Source of the DNA: CAVUOA01 sp963742955
GTDB lineage: Bacteria > Bacteroidota > Ignavibacteria > Tepidaquicellales > OLB5
NCBI GenBank assembly: GCA_963742955.1
Contig: CAVUOA010000009.1
Location: 1,107,761 to 1,171,760, forward strand
Direction of reading: 5' to 3'
DNA: 64,000 bases
Shown here: positions 25,403 to 33,933 of the stretch, in pieces
Layout of the letters: each line of letters starts with the position of its first letter
How positions within the stretch are numbered: position 1 is the stretch's first letter
Notes under the pieces: model-generated
What the model was told of the DNA's origin: nothing
The model's database searches: none
What the model saw: only the letters and a program-made list of their open reading frames with translations
Made by a program: the position numbers and the translations under genes

Positions 25403-26215
25403 CTATCCGCCGGATGCTCCCGCAGTGACGAGGCCGGCCTTGCGGCAGTTTTGCGCGTGATGATCCCGCATGCCGGCGACATCTGCCGCCCGCGGAAGGG
25501 CTAACTTCAGGGCGGCAGGGCCGTCGTTGCGTGCCGCACAGCCGGCGAGGCGGTCGAGGTAGCCGAGATCCTCGCGGGCGATGCGGCGGGCATCCGCCGC
25601 GGACAGCACCGGCCCGTGGCCCGGGATCACCGTGTCGATCGCCGGCGGGATGAGGGTGAGCAGGCGCTTCAGGGTGCGTCGGTAGTCCGCCAGGTCGTCC
25701 ACGAAGGGGATCTCGCAGGGCGAGAGATAGTCACCCACCAGCAGGTGATTTTCGGCACGGATGGCCATGCAGTCCGGGGCGTGGCCGGGCATCAGAAACG
25801 CTTCGATGTCGAGATCGCCGACGTTGAACCAGCCGCCGTCGTCAAGCCCCCGCAGATCTTCCGGCCATCTATACCCCCAGGGACGTGCGACGTACCATTG
25901 GGAGTCAAATTCCTGCGCCTTCGCCAGGCCGTTGACCGCCAGTGGCCCGCCTTCAGCCACGGAGCATGCCAGTACCGAACTGGTGTACACCGGCACAGTG
26001 GGGAAAATCCCATGCCCCGCCACGTGATCCCAGTGGCTGTGCGTGAAGCAGAGCGCCTCCACGGCCGCCTGCTTGGGAATGTGGGCCGCAATGTCGGCCA
26101 GCTCGCGCGGGAAGTAGCCGGGGTCGACCACGAGGCAGTTTCGGCCGCTCATGAGGACCGTGCTTGTCATCTGCCAGATGCCGCTGAAAAAAACCTCGAC
26201 GTGGAGATTCGTCAC
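25403..26215 (-). CDS. MBL-fold metallo-hydrolase
   Basis: A 270-residue metallo-beta-lactamase-fold protein. The metal-binding motif is CFTHSHWDHVAG (HxHxDH), followed by AFLMPGHAPDC and TVIPGHGPVLS, which carry later ligand histidines; LLVGDYLS carries the bridging aspartate. Members include glyoxalase II and lactonases as well as nucleases; nothing here points to one. It starts about 60 bp after the carbon-nitrogen hydrolase gene on the same strand and may act on its product. It ends two bases from the recQ stop. Confidence 0.85.
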   Translation of the reverse strand: MTNLHVEVFFSGIWQMTSTVLMSGRNCLVVDPGYFPRELADIAAHIPKQAAVEALCFTHSHWDHVAGHGIFPTVPVYTSSVLACSVAEGGPLAVNGLAKAQEFDSQWYVARPWGYRWPEDLRGLDDGGWFNVGDLDIEAFLMPGHAPDCMAIRAENHLLVGDYLSPCEIPFVDDLADYRRTLKRLLTLIPPAIDTVIPGHGPVLSAADARRIAREDLGYLDRLAGCAARNDGPAALKLALPRAADVAGMRDHHAQNCRKAGLVTAGASGG

Positions 26216-26277
26216 TTTTGGTTTCCTTTACCGTTGGACGGTTTGATCCGTGAGCCCGCTATCGGTGGAGGGGCGCT

Positions 26278-27072
26278 TCAACGTGGATCGATCGGCTTGT
26301 TATAGAGCTCCGGTCGGCGCTCGGCAAGGATTGGATTGTTTTCGCGAACGGCAGCGAGGGTCGCAGGATCGATGTCGGCGACGAGCAACTCCTCGTTCCG
26401 GCCGGCCCGTGCGAGTTCATGGCCGTCCGGGCCGACGATGCTGCTCAGGCCGCAGTAGGTCAGGTTTCGTTCTTTGCCGCAAAGACCGGCGCAGGCGACG
26501 TAAACTTGGCTTTCGTAGGCCCGCGCCGGCACCACCGTGCGGGCGATGAGACCGAAAGGCTCCATCAGGGCCGTGGGCACCGCGATGAGATGCGCCCCGG
26601 CCAGCGCAAGCGCCCGCACCGCCTCGGGGAACTCCACATCGTAGCAGATCAGGATGCCGATCTTCAGCTCACCCAGCTCTGCGGTGACCAGGTAGTCTCC
26701 CGCCGCGAACAGCTTTTTTTCCTCGCTGCCGTAAAGATGAGCCTTGCGGTAGTTGGCCAGCGGCCGGCCGTTGCGGTCGATGAGCAGAGCCGAGTTATAA
26801 ATCGTATCCCCGTCCCGTTCCGGGTAGCCGTATAGAAGGGCGACTCCCGCCTGGCGGGCAATGGCGGCCGCCTTTTGGGAGGACGGTCCGGCCGCCGGCT
26901 CGGCCAGCTTGAACACGGCCTCGCCGATATTATAACCGGTAAGGAACATCTCCGGGAAGATCACGAGTCCGGCCCCCTGAGCCAAGGCCGTTGCGGCGGT
27001 TTGGCGCATGAGGGCGAGGCTGGCTTCGATAGCGCCGTGTTGGCTTTGCGTCTGAGAGATGGCGATGCGCAT
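26278..27072 (-). CDS. Carbon-nitrogen hydrolase (amidase branch of the nitrilase superfamily)
   Basis: A 264-residue hydrolase with the Glu-Lys-Cys triad: E41 (FPEMFLTGY), K110 (NYRKAHLYGSEE) and C143 (ILICYDVEFPEAVR). FPE-x-FLTGY and CYDVEFPE are typical of the aliphatic-amidase and deaminated-glutathione-amidase-like branches rather than true nitrilases, unlike the enzyme at 20768. Such enzymes hydrolyse small amides or ureido acids, in keeping with the nitrogen-compound theme of this region. The substrate is not determinable. Confidence 0.88.
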   Translation of the reverse strand: MRIAISQTQSQHGAIEASLALMRQTAATALAQGAGLVIFPEMFLTGYNIGEAVFKLAEPAAGPSSQKAAAIARQAGVALLYGYPERDGDTIYNSALLIDRNGRPLANYRKAHLYGSEEKKLFAAGDYLVTAELGELKIGILICYDVEFPEAVRALALAGAHLIAVPTALMEPFGLIARTVVPARAYESQVYVACAGLCGKERNLTYCGLSSIVGPDGHELARAGRNEELLVADIDPATLAAVRENNPILAERRPELYNKPIDPR

Positions 27073-27122
27073 AATAGGGCAACCCGTTTAGGAGCTGGCG
27101 TTGATCGTAGCAAGGTGTCGTT

Positions 27123-27520
27123 TCATTTTTTTATGCGGGTAGCGGCCCGGCGGATTTTTTCGAGGAGCTCTGTAAACTCGTAAGGCTTGCTGAGGTAGTC
27201 ATAAGCGCCGTGGTGGATGCCCTCGTTTGCGGATGCCTCTGAACCATGCCCGGACAACATGATCACCGGCATGCCCGGGTCCATCATTTTGAAAATCTTG
27301 AGCACCTCGATGCCATCCATGTCCTGCATTTTGAGATCCAGGACGGCCACGTCGAACTGCTGTGCGCGCAGGGCCTGGATTCCCTGGGTTCCGGAAAACG
27401 CCGTGGTAACCTCCATGTTGCGGCGGGTCAGGCGTTTGGCCATGACCGTGGTGAATCCGACTTCATCGTCCACCAGAAGCAGTCGGAAGCGCCCGGGCTG
27501 ATTTTGAGTTTCGAGACCAT
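27123..27520 (-). CDS. Single-domain response regulator (probable one-base frameshift near its start)
   Basis: A CheY-like receiver. Seen: LLLVDDEVGF (acidic pocket), phosphoacceptor in VAVLDLKMQDMDG, threonine/serine switch as IMLSGHGSE, and lysine in YLSKPYEF. The receiver frame has no start codon before VDDE. A frame from the ATG at 27520 (MVSKLKISPG) would join it if one base is missing in the GCGCCCGGGC stretch at about 27489-27498. I therefore give the joined coordinates. It lies downstream of histidine kinase 1, separated by a family C element, and has no output domain. Confidence 0.75.
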
Positions 27521-27559
27521 GGGGACCCGTTCCTCGTTTCGCTCTTTCTGGTACCTAAA

Positions 27560-27631
27560 TTGAGCGATTCCGTTGATTCACATAGAGGCCCGCTGGGGTC
27601 TGCCGCAAAAACCAAACTTAGAACCGCTCAA
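27560..27631. repeat. Family C inverted-end element, copy 2
   Basis: This 72 bp unit reads, on the minus strand, TTGAGCGGTTCTAAG, GGTTTTTGCGGCAGACCCC, GCGGGCCTCTATG and GGAATCGCTCAA, matching copy 1 at 19958-20029 over most of its length. It sits between the histidine kinase 1 stop and the receiver start. A clear target duplication was not found for this copy. Confidence 0.75.
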
Positions 27632-27683
27632 CTCAGGTGGTAAAAACACCGTCAATGTATCATCCTCTTGATCCGCACCGATG

Positions 27684-29414
27684 TCAATCGCCTTCGGATG
27701 CCGGAATATAGACTGAAAACGTGGTGCCCACGTCGACCGTGCTGGCGACCTCGATTCTTCCTCCCAGATTATTGATGATGCCGTAGCAGATCGAAAGACC
27801 CAAACCGGTGCCTTTACCGACGGCCTTGGTGCTGAAGAAGGGGTCAAAGATGCGGTTCAGGTTCATGGCCGGGATGCCGCTGCCGGTATCGGCCACCTCC
27901 ACCACCGCAAAGCCGTTCTGCGCGCGGGTCGACAGGGTCAGCGTCCCCCCCTTATTTTCCATGGCGTCGATCGCGTTGTTGATCAGGTTCAAAAACACCT
28001 GCTGCAGTTCGGAAACCGACACCCGCACCATCGGCAGCTCTTCCCCCAGCTCGGTTTTCACCTCCACCATGCTGAATTTCGCACGCTGGGCGGAGATCGC
28101 CGCCAGATCCTCAATCAAATAGTTGATCGGGATATCCTGCACCGTGGCGACGGTTTTTCGGGCAAGGCTGAGGAGTTTTTGGGTGATGTCCTTGCAGCGC
28201 CGGCCCTGGGTTTGAATCTGTGCGAGCGCCCGCTTGAACTCCTCGAGATTTTTGCCCTCCGGAAATTCGGTTTCCTCCAGCAGGTCCCCGATCCACCCGG
28301 CTTCCTCCACCATGATGGCCACCGGGTTGTTGATCTCATGTGCCACCCCGGCCGCAAGCTCACCGATGGCGGCCATCCTCCCGGTCTCCACCACCTTTTG
28401 GCCCATGATCTTTTTTTCCTCGTCGGCCCGGGCGGTGCGTATCACGATCATCCGCGACAGGGCAAATGCCATGAGAAACACCGCGGCTATGCCCAGCGCC
28501 ATGATCACAGTGGTGATGAAAAACGACTGGTTGAGATCGGCAAATGCATCCGCCGCAATCTGCTGGTAGATCAGGAGCCAGTCACCGTTTTTCAGGAATG
28601 CCCCCGCATAGATGTGTTCCTGCCCAGAGCGGTCCTTCTTAAGAGAGATCCGAACATCGCCATCGCTGTTGGACATGCTGGCCCAGAGTTTTTTGGCGAA
28701 GAGCGGATCGGGGATATCGGCCGGCATCTGCCGTGTGTCCAGTGCGGTTTGAAGTTTGCCCTCCCGATTTAGAATATAGGCAATACCGGTTCTGCCGATG
28801 CGGATATTGTTCACCAAATCACTGAAGGCGACGAAGTCGATGGTGGCTCTCAGAATCCAGGCGGTTTGGTCGGCGGAGCTTTGAACGGCCACGATGAAAT
28901 GCGGCAAACCACGCAGGCCCAGAAAGACATCGCTGATGACGGAGTCCGTTTTGATAGCCGCGCGAAACCAATCCGCGTCGCCATAATACGCCTTGGCCAG
29001 GTTAAATGGTCCCGCGTACGCTTCCTGGATGCCTTCGGCGTCGACGACACCCAGATCCACAAATACACTGCCATATTCCTGTTGGAGCAAGGCGAGGCTT
29101 TGCTGCAGGAAAGATGGATCCGTCAATCGGTCGCGCCCATTGCGCGCGGCCATGAGGCGAATGTCGGTCATGCGCTCCTGCAGGAAATTGTCGATGTTCT
29201 GCTGGTGTTTTTGCACCAGTTCGCGGAGGTGATCGTTGACCTTTTCGCGGAAGGAGTGACGGAATTGGAGGTACAGGGTGCTGCTCACCACCACCATGGG
29301 GATTATGGAAACAATGATGATCGTCAGCAGGATATTGCGGAACAGGGACCGGTAGTAGGGGGTGCGGGTCAGATCAAGCGGCAACAGGTTATGCAGAATG
29401 TCAACAAGGGCCAT
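27684..29414 (-). CDS. Membrane sensor histidine kinase with dCache domain (HK 1)
   Basis: A 576-residue kinase. A first membrane helix (residues 27-46) is followed by a periplasmic sensor of about 250 residues resembling dCache (DADWFRAAI, SDVFLGLRGLPHF), a second helix (300-318), a short linker without a clear HAMP, and the HisKA box AAGVAHEINNPVAIM with phospho-His 359. The ATPase domain has LINNAIDAMENKGG (N box), DTGSGIP (G1) and GKGTGLGLS (G2). It is a paralogue of HK 2 at 35192, sharing the sensor motif and the AGVAHEINNP box. The matching receiver lies just downstream. Confidence 0.9.
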   Translation of the reverse strand: MALVDILHNLLPLDLTRTPYYRSLFRNILLTIIIVSIIPMVVVSSTLYLQFRHSFREKVNDHLRELVQKHQQNIDNFLQERMTDIRLMAARNGRDRLTDPSFLQQSLALLQQEYGSVFVDLGVVDAEGIQEAYAGPFNLAKAYYGDADWFRAAIKTDSVISDVFLGLRGLPHFIVAVQSSADQTAWILRATIDFVAFSDLVNNIRIGRTGIAYILNREGKLQTALDTRQMPADIPDPLFAKKLWASMSNSDGDVRISLKKDRSGQEHIYAGAFLKNGDWLLIYQQIAADAFADLNQSFFITTVIMALGIAAVFLMAFALSRMIVIRTARADEEKKIMGQKVVETGRMAAIGELAAGVAHEINNPVAIMVEEAGWIGDLLEETEFPEGKNLEEFKRALAQIQTQGRRCKDITQKLLSLARKTVATVQDIPINYLIEDLAAISAQRAKFSMVEVKTELGEELPMVRVSVSELQQVFLNLINNAIDAMENKGGTLTLSTRAQNGFAVVEVADTGSGIPAMNLNRIFDPFFSTKAVGKGTGLGLSICYGIINNLGGRIEVASTVDVGTTFSVYIPASEGD

Positions 29415-29431
29415 ATTTGTAAAACCTTAAT

Positions 29432-29482
29432 TGATGGACTCGTAAAAAGTCATCACAATCGATGGCTTTTTACGAAGCCATC
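29432..29482. repeat. Family B repeat, ends only, between kinase and beta-helix genes
   Basis: Two small palindromes in tandem. The first (29432-29453) begins GATGGACT and ends AGTCATC; the second (29461-29482) begins GATGGCTT and ends AAGCCATC. Together they are the reverse complement of 3661-3700 with the 100 bp interior of family B missing. The second palindrome supplies the TGA stop (29483-29481) of the beta-helix protein gene. Confidence 0.75.
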
Positions 29483-30902
29483 ACGGTTGAATATCGATGG
29501 TCGGATAGATCCCCTTCTGCGCCCCGATCGGGTAGGGCTGAACAATGTTGTAGGCGATGTTCTGCCCTTTCTGGGCGTGTCCTCGCTTTTTCCGGCCGTC
29601 GAAATAAGCGCCGTTGGATTCCAGGATGTGGTCGATGCGGTTTTGAAATGCCGCGACGAACTGGGCGCCGGAGCCGGCAAATTCCATGGTTCCGACGGTG
29701 GTCATGCGCGTGCAGGTTGCAAGGGTCGCCAAGGGGATGCTGTGATTCCGCAGGTCTTCCGGTGTGGAGATGAACCCCCACACCAGATGCTTGGGAGGGA
29801 TTGAGACGGGCTCTTTCAGATCGATGATGGTATGGGGCATGATGATGCTGCCCGGTCCGACGATAAGCGGTGCGTCCGGCAGCCCGTGGATGAAGGAGTT
29901 AAAGCCCACGAAGACCTTTTCAGCCAAGCGCGCATGGATCAGCTTGGCCCCGTGGGCCGTCACGTCGTTGCCCTCCAGATGCGAGTTGATGATGAAGCAG
30001 TTCTCCTGGGCGTTGGACCCCTTGCCGAGGCTCGAATTTTCGATGAATGCCCGCTGGCAGACCAGGACATTGGCACCGATCCGCGTCTTGGGCTTAATGA
30101 CCGCATAGCGGCTGAGGGAGGCGGTTTTCGGCACGGAGCGGACCGGCGCCAAATGGACGACGTCGAACACCCGTCGAAAATCTTCCTTGCGGGTGTTAAG
30201 AAATTCCATGAATCGTCCTGTGGGAGGCCGATCGGGCTCAACACGAATGTATTCCGCAAGCGTTTCGGCGGGAAAGCGGTACCGGAAATCGAAGGCGCCC
30301 TCCTGGTTGATCCATACCTGTCCGGGTTTAACCCGGTCGTGCCAGAGCTCCCCGGCCTGCACATAGGCGAAGGGGCCGACGATGCAGCCGTGAAGGGTCG
30401 TCAGATCCACGGTGGCAAATGCGCCGAGAAAGCTGCCTTCGAGAGGGGAGCCGTGGATGTTGGCAAAGGGGCAGGCGGCGGAATTTTTCACCAGGAATAT
30501 TTCCGGGTTTTCGGGATCGTGCGAGCGGTTGTGCACCAAGGTCTTAACGAGCAGGCTATCGGAGATTGAGATGATCTCGTCCTGGTCCAGCGTCATCCTG
30601 ACGCCGCGGAAGTGAAAGTCGTCTCCTCTGGCTCTGAGCTCGTCGCCCCGGATGTCGCTCTTGTAGAGGACAGAGCCGTCCACCCGGCATTTGCCCAGAA
30701 AGTAGCTTCCGGCAAGGTTGGAAGCGCTGAAGTGAAAGCGCAGGGGATGCCGCCCGGTGACGGCATAAAAGGCATAAAACTGCGAGAGCTTGCGAAGGGG
30801 CACGCAGGGTTTCAAAAAAGGGCCGGCATCGAAATCTTGGCCCTTCAGGTTGATGTTGACACGCCGGATGATTCGTTCAAGGAGTTTTTCCAGTTTTTGC
30901 AT
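29481..30902 (-). CDS. Left-handed beta-helix (hexapeptide-repeat) protein of unknown function
   Basis: A 473-residue soluble protein from the ATG at 30902, chosen over an upstream GTG because GGGAGG lies nine bases before it. The middle part has imperfect hexapeptide periodicity (AVIKPKTRIGANVLV, AFIENSSLGKGSNAQE, NCFIINSHLEGN, PLIVGPGSIIMP), the hallmark of acyltransferase-like or nucleotidyltransferase-associated beta-helices. The N- and C-terminal thirds do not match anything I recognise. It is divergent from the TetR-SulP operon and precedes HK 1, so it may belong to the signalling island. No enzymatic role is assigned. Confidence 0.65.
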   Translation of the reverse strand: MQKLEKLLERIIRRVNINLKGQDFDAGPFLKPCVPLRKLSQFYAFYAVTGRHPLRFHFSASNLAGSYFLGKCRVDGSVLYKSDIRGDELRARGDDFHFRGVRMTLDQDEIISISDSLLVKTLVHNRSHDPENPEIFLVKNSAACPFANIHGSPLEGSFLGAFATVDLTTLHGCIVGPFAYVQAGELWHDRVKPGQVWINQEGAFDFRYRFPAETLAEYIRVEPDRPPTGRFMEFLNTRKEDFRRVFDVVHLAPVRSVPKTASLSRYAVIKPKTRIGANVLVCQRAFIENSSLGKGSNAQENCFIINSHLEGNDVTAHGAKLIHARLAEKVFVGFNSFIHGLPDAPLIVGPGSIIMPHTIIDLKEPVSIPPKHLVWGFISTPEDLRNHSIPLATLATCTRMTTVGTMEFAGSGAQFVAAFQNRIDHILESNGAYFDGRKKRGHAQKGQNIAYNIVQPYPIGAQKGIYPTIDIQP

Positions 30903-31098
30903 GGCGCGCACCCTCCCGAATTTCACCGTACTTGAGCGCTAAGACCCGTCGCACCTCACGTTGGCCGATTTTATCGAGTTGATGGTTTTCATGAAGCGAT
31001 CCTATACCGAATGTTTTGGAATATTGAACATTTGTAACACAACCTATCAATGCAAACAAGAATTTAGTGTGCAGCGGATTACGTCCGTTAATAAGCGC

Positions 31099-31127
31099 TT
31101 GACAATTTCAAATCAGGTTTGTTAAAA
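31099..31127 (+). promoter_or_regulatory. Promoter of the tetR-sulP operon
   Basis: A consensus -35 box TTGACA at 31099-31104 is followed after 17 bp by TTAAAA at 31122-31127 as a weak -10 box. The TetR operator begins at the next base, so a bound repressor would cover the transcription start. The 250 bp gap from 30903 also must hold the divergent beta-helix gene promoter, which I could not locate. Confidence 0.55.
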
Positions 31128-31149
31128 ACTGACTGATTGATCAGTCAGT
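31128..31149. promoter_or_regulatory. TetR-family operator (perfect 22 bp palindrome)
   Basis: ACTGACTGAT, TG, ATCAGTCAGT: two 10 bp half-sites with a 2 bp spacer and no mismatch. It ends nine bases before the regulator's ATG and follows directly on the promoter, an arrangement typical of autorepression by TetR proteins. Confidence 0.8.
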
Positions 31150-31158
31150 TTTTTGCAG

Positions 31159-31761
31159 ATGAACAGTATGTCTAAGAAAATCGAAATACTAAAGGCTGCA
31201 ACGAGCTTGTTCGCGAACAAAGGCTTCCGGGCCACTTCCATGTCTGAAGTTGCCGCGATGACCGGAGCCGCTGGGAGCACGGTCTTCTACCACTTCAAGA
31301 CCAAGGAAGATATTTTTCTCGCCATCCTGAAAAACATCAAGGACGAAATTCTCCTCGAATTCGAAACGTACATCAGCCGGCATCAGTTCTCAAACGGACT
31401 CCAAATGCTGGAAAGCACCATTTCTTTCTACCTCAACCTCGCCAGCACCAAGCGCGAGGCCTTCAGGCTTCTGCATCATCGGTTTCCGTACGACCTTGCG
31501 GAGGTCAATTCCACCTGTCAGGACCATCTGGAAGCCATTTACGTCTGTTTCATCGATCTTTTCGAAAGAGCGATCCGGCGGGGCCAGGAAGACGGATCCA
31601 TCGTTCAGACCTCCGCCCGCAAGTCGGCCATGATCATCTTTGCCATGGTCGACGGGCTGGTGCGGTTCGACACCTTCAATCTCTACGAAGCCGGCACCCT
31701 TTACGACGAGCTGTTAGGCTTGTGCCGCAGAATGCTGCAAACCAACCATTCGGAAAAATAG
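31159..31761 (+). CDS. TetR/AcrR-family transcriptional regulator
   Basis: About 200 residues. The N-terminal helix-turn-helix is standard: IEILKAATSLFANKGFRATSMSEV, then VFYHFKTKEDIFLAIL. The rest is an all-helical ligand-binding domain with no recognised ligand signature. The ATG at 31159 and another at 31168 are both possible. A perfect palindrome overlaps its promoter, so autoregulation is likely. The SulP gene begins nine bases after its stop, so the two share a transcript and the regulator very probably controls the SulP-kinase genes. Confidence 0.9.
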   Translation: MNSMSKKIEILKAATSLFANKGFRATSMSEVAAMTGAAGSTVFYHFKTKEDIFLAILKNIKDEILLEFETYISRHQFSNGLQMLESTISFYLNLASTKREAFRLLHHRFPYDLAEVNSTCQDHLEAIYVCFIDLFERAIRRGQEDGSIVQTSARKSAMIIFAMVDGLVRFDTFNLYEAGTLYDELLGLCRRMLQTNHSEK

Positions 31762-31770
31762 GAGCGCAAG

Positions 31771-33933
31771 GTGCTGACAAAAGTGTTTCCGTTTTTAAAA
31801 TGGTTTCAAGGCTATAACCCGGGCAGCCTGCGAACGGACATTATCGCGGGGTTGACGGTGGCGCTCGTGCTCATTCCTCAATCCATGGCGTATGCCCAGC
31901 TGGCCGGGCTTCCACCTTACTACGGGTTGTATGCGGCCTTTCTGCCGCCGATGCTCGCGGCGCTGTTCGGATCGAGCCGCCAGTTGGCGACCGGACCCGT
32001 GGCGGTGGTCTCCCTCATGACCTTTGCATCCCTGGCCCCGCTGGCCACTGTCGGCAGTGAACGGTATATCACGTACGCGATCCTGCTGGCCCTCATGGTC
32101 GGCGCGGTCCAATTGATGCTGGGCGTGCTGCGACTGGGATTGGTGGTCAATTTCCTGTCGCACCCGGTGGTCAACGGATTCACCAACGCCGCGGCCATCA
32201 TCATAGCCACCTCACAGCTGTCCAAGCTCTTCGGCGTCCAGGTCGACACGGCGCAGCATCATTATGAGACCGTGATGTGGGTGATCCAGGCCGCCCTGCG
32301 TTTCACCCACTGGCCCACTTTTTTTCTGGGGGCGCTGGCGTTTGCGATCATGTTCATGCTCAAGCGGATCACCCCACGGGTGCCGAATGTGCTGGTGGCG
32401 GTCACGATCACGACCGTCATCTCCTGGGCGATCGGCTTTCAGCACGACACCGCGGTCAGCGTGAATGCCATTCAGCAGGCCAAAGCCCGTGAACTGATCG
32501 GCAGCTTCAACGCCGCGCTCGCCGAAATATCCCGACTGGGGGACAAGCGCACGGATGCCACGCGCCGGTTCGACGAGGCCAAGGCATCCGCTGATGCGAT
32601 CGCGGTACTGGATGCCAAGCGCGATATGGAGGCTGTCTCAATTCAGATCGAAGGCTTGCAGGGCAAAGCGCACGTCTACCGGGAGGAATTGCGGGATTTT
32701 CTTTTCCGGGGCGTCTCTCAGAGCGATGGGACCAAGCAGTATTTTCTCGCGAAGGAAATCCCGCCGGGAGCCCAGGACGACGGATTCGTTTGGCGAATTC
32801 GGGTGGGCAACGGTCCGATCAAGCCGGACGGCGTCAGGCTGACGGGCGGGGGCGACGTAGTGGGAATGGTCCCCAAGGGGTTGCCGACCTTGACTCTGCC
32901 GAAATTTGAGCTTTCGATGCTGTTGCGCCTGTTCCCATATGCCGCCATCATCTCCTTTCTCGGGTTCATGGAGGCCATCTCCATCGCCAAGGCCATGGCC
33001 GCTAAAACCGGCCAGCGCCTGGACCCCAATCAGGAACTGATCGGGCAGGGGCTGGCCAACATGATTGGCGCCGTCGGCAAAAGCTACCCTATCTCGGGAT
33101 CGTTTTCCCGTTCCGCCGTCAACCTTCAGGCAGGAGCCGTGAGCGGTCTTTCCAGCGTGTTCACCAGTCTGGCGGTGGTGATCATGCTGTTGTTCCTGAC
33201 CCCGCTGCTCTACCACCTGCCCCAATCCGTGCTGGCAGCGGTCATCATGATGGCCGTCATCGGGCTGATCAACCTCCACGGGTTTGTTCACGCCTGGAAG
33301 GCTCAGCGGTTGGACGGGATCATTTCGATCATCACGTTTGTCTGCACGCTGATCTTTGCTCCGCATCTGGACAAGGGCATCATGGTCGGCGTGGTCCTCT
33401 CGCTGCTCGTGTTTCTCTACAAAGTCATGCGGCCCAAGGTAACTGTCCTGGCGCGGCACGCCGACGAAGCCCTGCGCTGCGCTGAGACGCACGGTCTCAG
33501 GGAGTGCGCCTACATCGCCCTCATCCGGTTTGACGCCCCGCTGTTCTTCGCCAATGCCAGCTATCTGGAAGATCAGGTCACGGAGCGGATGCGCACCATG
33601 AAAAAATTGAAACACATCGTGATTGTCGCCAACGGCATCAACGACATGGACGCCTCCGGCGAGGAGGCCCTGTCGCTGCTGGTGGACCGGATTCGAAGCG
33701 CCGGGCCCGATGTGTCGCTCAGCGGCGTCAACGAGGCCGTCATGCAGGTGATGCAGCGAACGCATCTGGAGGCCAAAATCGGCGCCGATCACATCTACCC
33801 GACCGTCGAACAGGCCATCGCGGCGGTCCACGCCGACGCCCACCGGGATGCCACGGAAGCGGATTGTCCACTGCAAACTGTATGCTATCTGCCACGCCAA
33901 CTCCAGGAAGAAGAGGTCCCCCAATGTCTATGA
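31771..33933 (+). CDS. SulP-family anion transporter with a large inserted domain
   Basis: 720 residues from a GTG start with AGGAGCG upstream. SulP core pieces: DIIAGLTVALVLIPQSMAYA, GLPPYYGLYAAFLPP, FLSHPVVNGFTNAAAI, then PYAAIISFLGFMEAISIAKA and SYPISGSFSRSAVN. The C-terminal STAS domain has NDMDASGEEAL with its conserved serine. Between residues about 226 and 362, in the membrane core, lies an extra stretch with a charged helical part (KARELIGSFNAAL, KASADAIAVLDAKRDM) and a beta-like part (DDGFVWRIRVGNG). Typical SulP proteins pass directly to the GLPTLTLP motif. The transported ion (sulfate, bicarbonate or other) is unknown. The stop overlaps the next gene by 10 bp. Confidence 0.9.
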   Translation: MLTKVFPFLKWFQGYNPGSLRTDIIAGLTVALVLIPQSMAYAQLAGLPPYYGLYAAFLPPMLAALFGSSRQLATGPVAVVSLMTFASLAPLATVGSERYITYAILLALMVGAVQLMLGVLRLGLVVNFLSHPVVNGFTNAAAIIIATSQLSKLFGVQVDTAQHHYETVMWVIQAALRFTHWPTFFLGALAFAIMFMLKRITPRVPNVLVAVTITTVISWAIGFQHDTAVSVNAIQQAKARELIGSFNAALAEISRLGDKRTDATRRFDEAKASADAIAVLDAKRDMEAVSIQIEGLQGKAHVYREELRDFLFRGVSQSDGTKQYFLAKEIPPGAQDDGFVWRIRVGNGPIKPDGVRLTGGGDVVGMVPKGLPTLTLPKFELSMLLRLFPYAAIISFLGFMEAISIAKAMAAKTGQRLDPNQELIGQGLANMIGAVGKSYPISGSFSRSAVNLQAGAVSGLSSVFTSLAVVIMLLFLTPLLYHLPQSVLAAVIMMAVIGLINLHGFVHAWKAQRLDGIISIITFVCTLIFAPHLDKGIMVGVVLSLLVFLYKVMRPKVTVLARHADEALRCAETHGLRECAYIALIRFDAPLFFANASYLEDQVTERMRTMKKLKHIVIVANGINDMDASGEEALSLLVDRIRSAGPDVSLSGVNEAVMQVMQRTHLEAKIGADHIYPTVEQAIAAVHADAHRDATEADCPLQTVCYLPRQLQEEEVPQCL

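Noticed and set aside
31153..31158. TTG two codons upstream as the TetR start
   Set aside because: It lies against the operator and has no better ribosome-binding site than the ATG at 31159.
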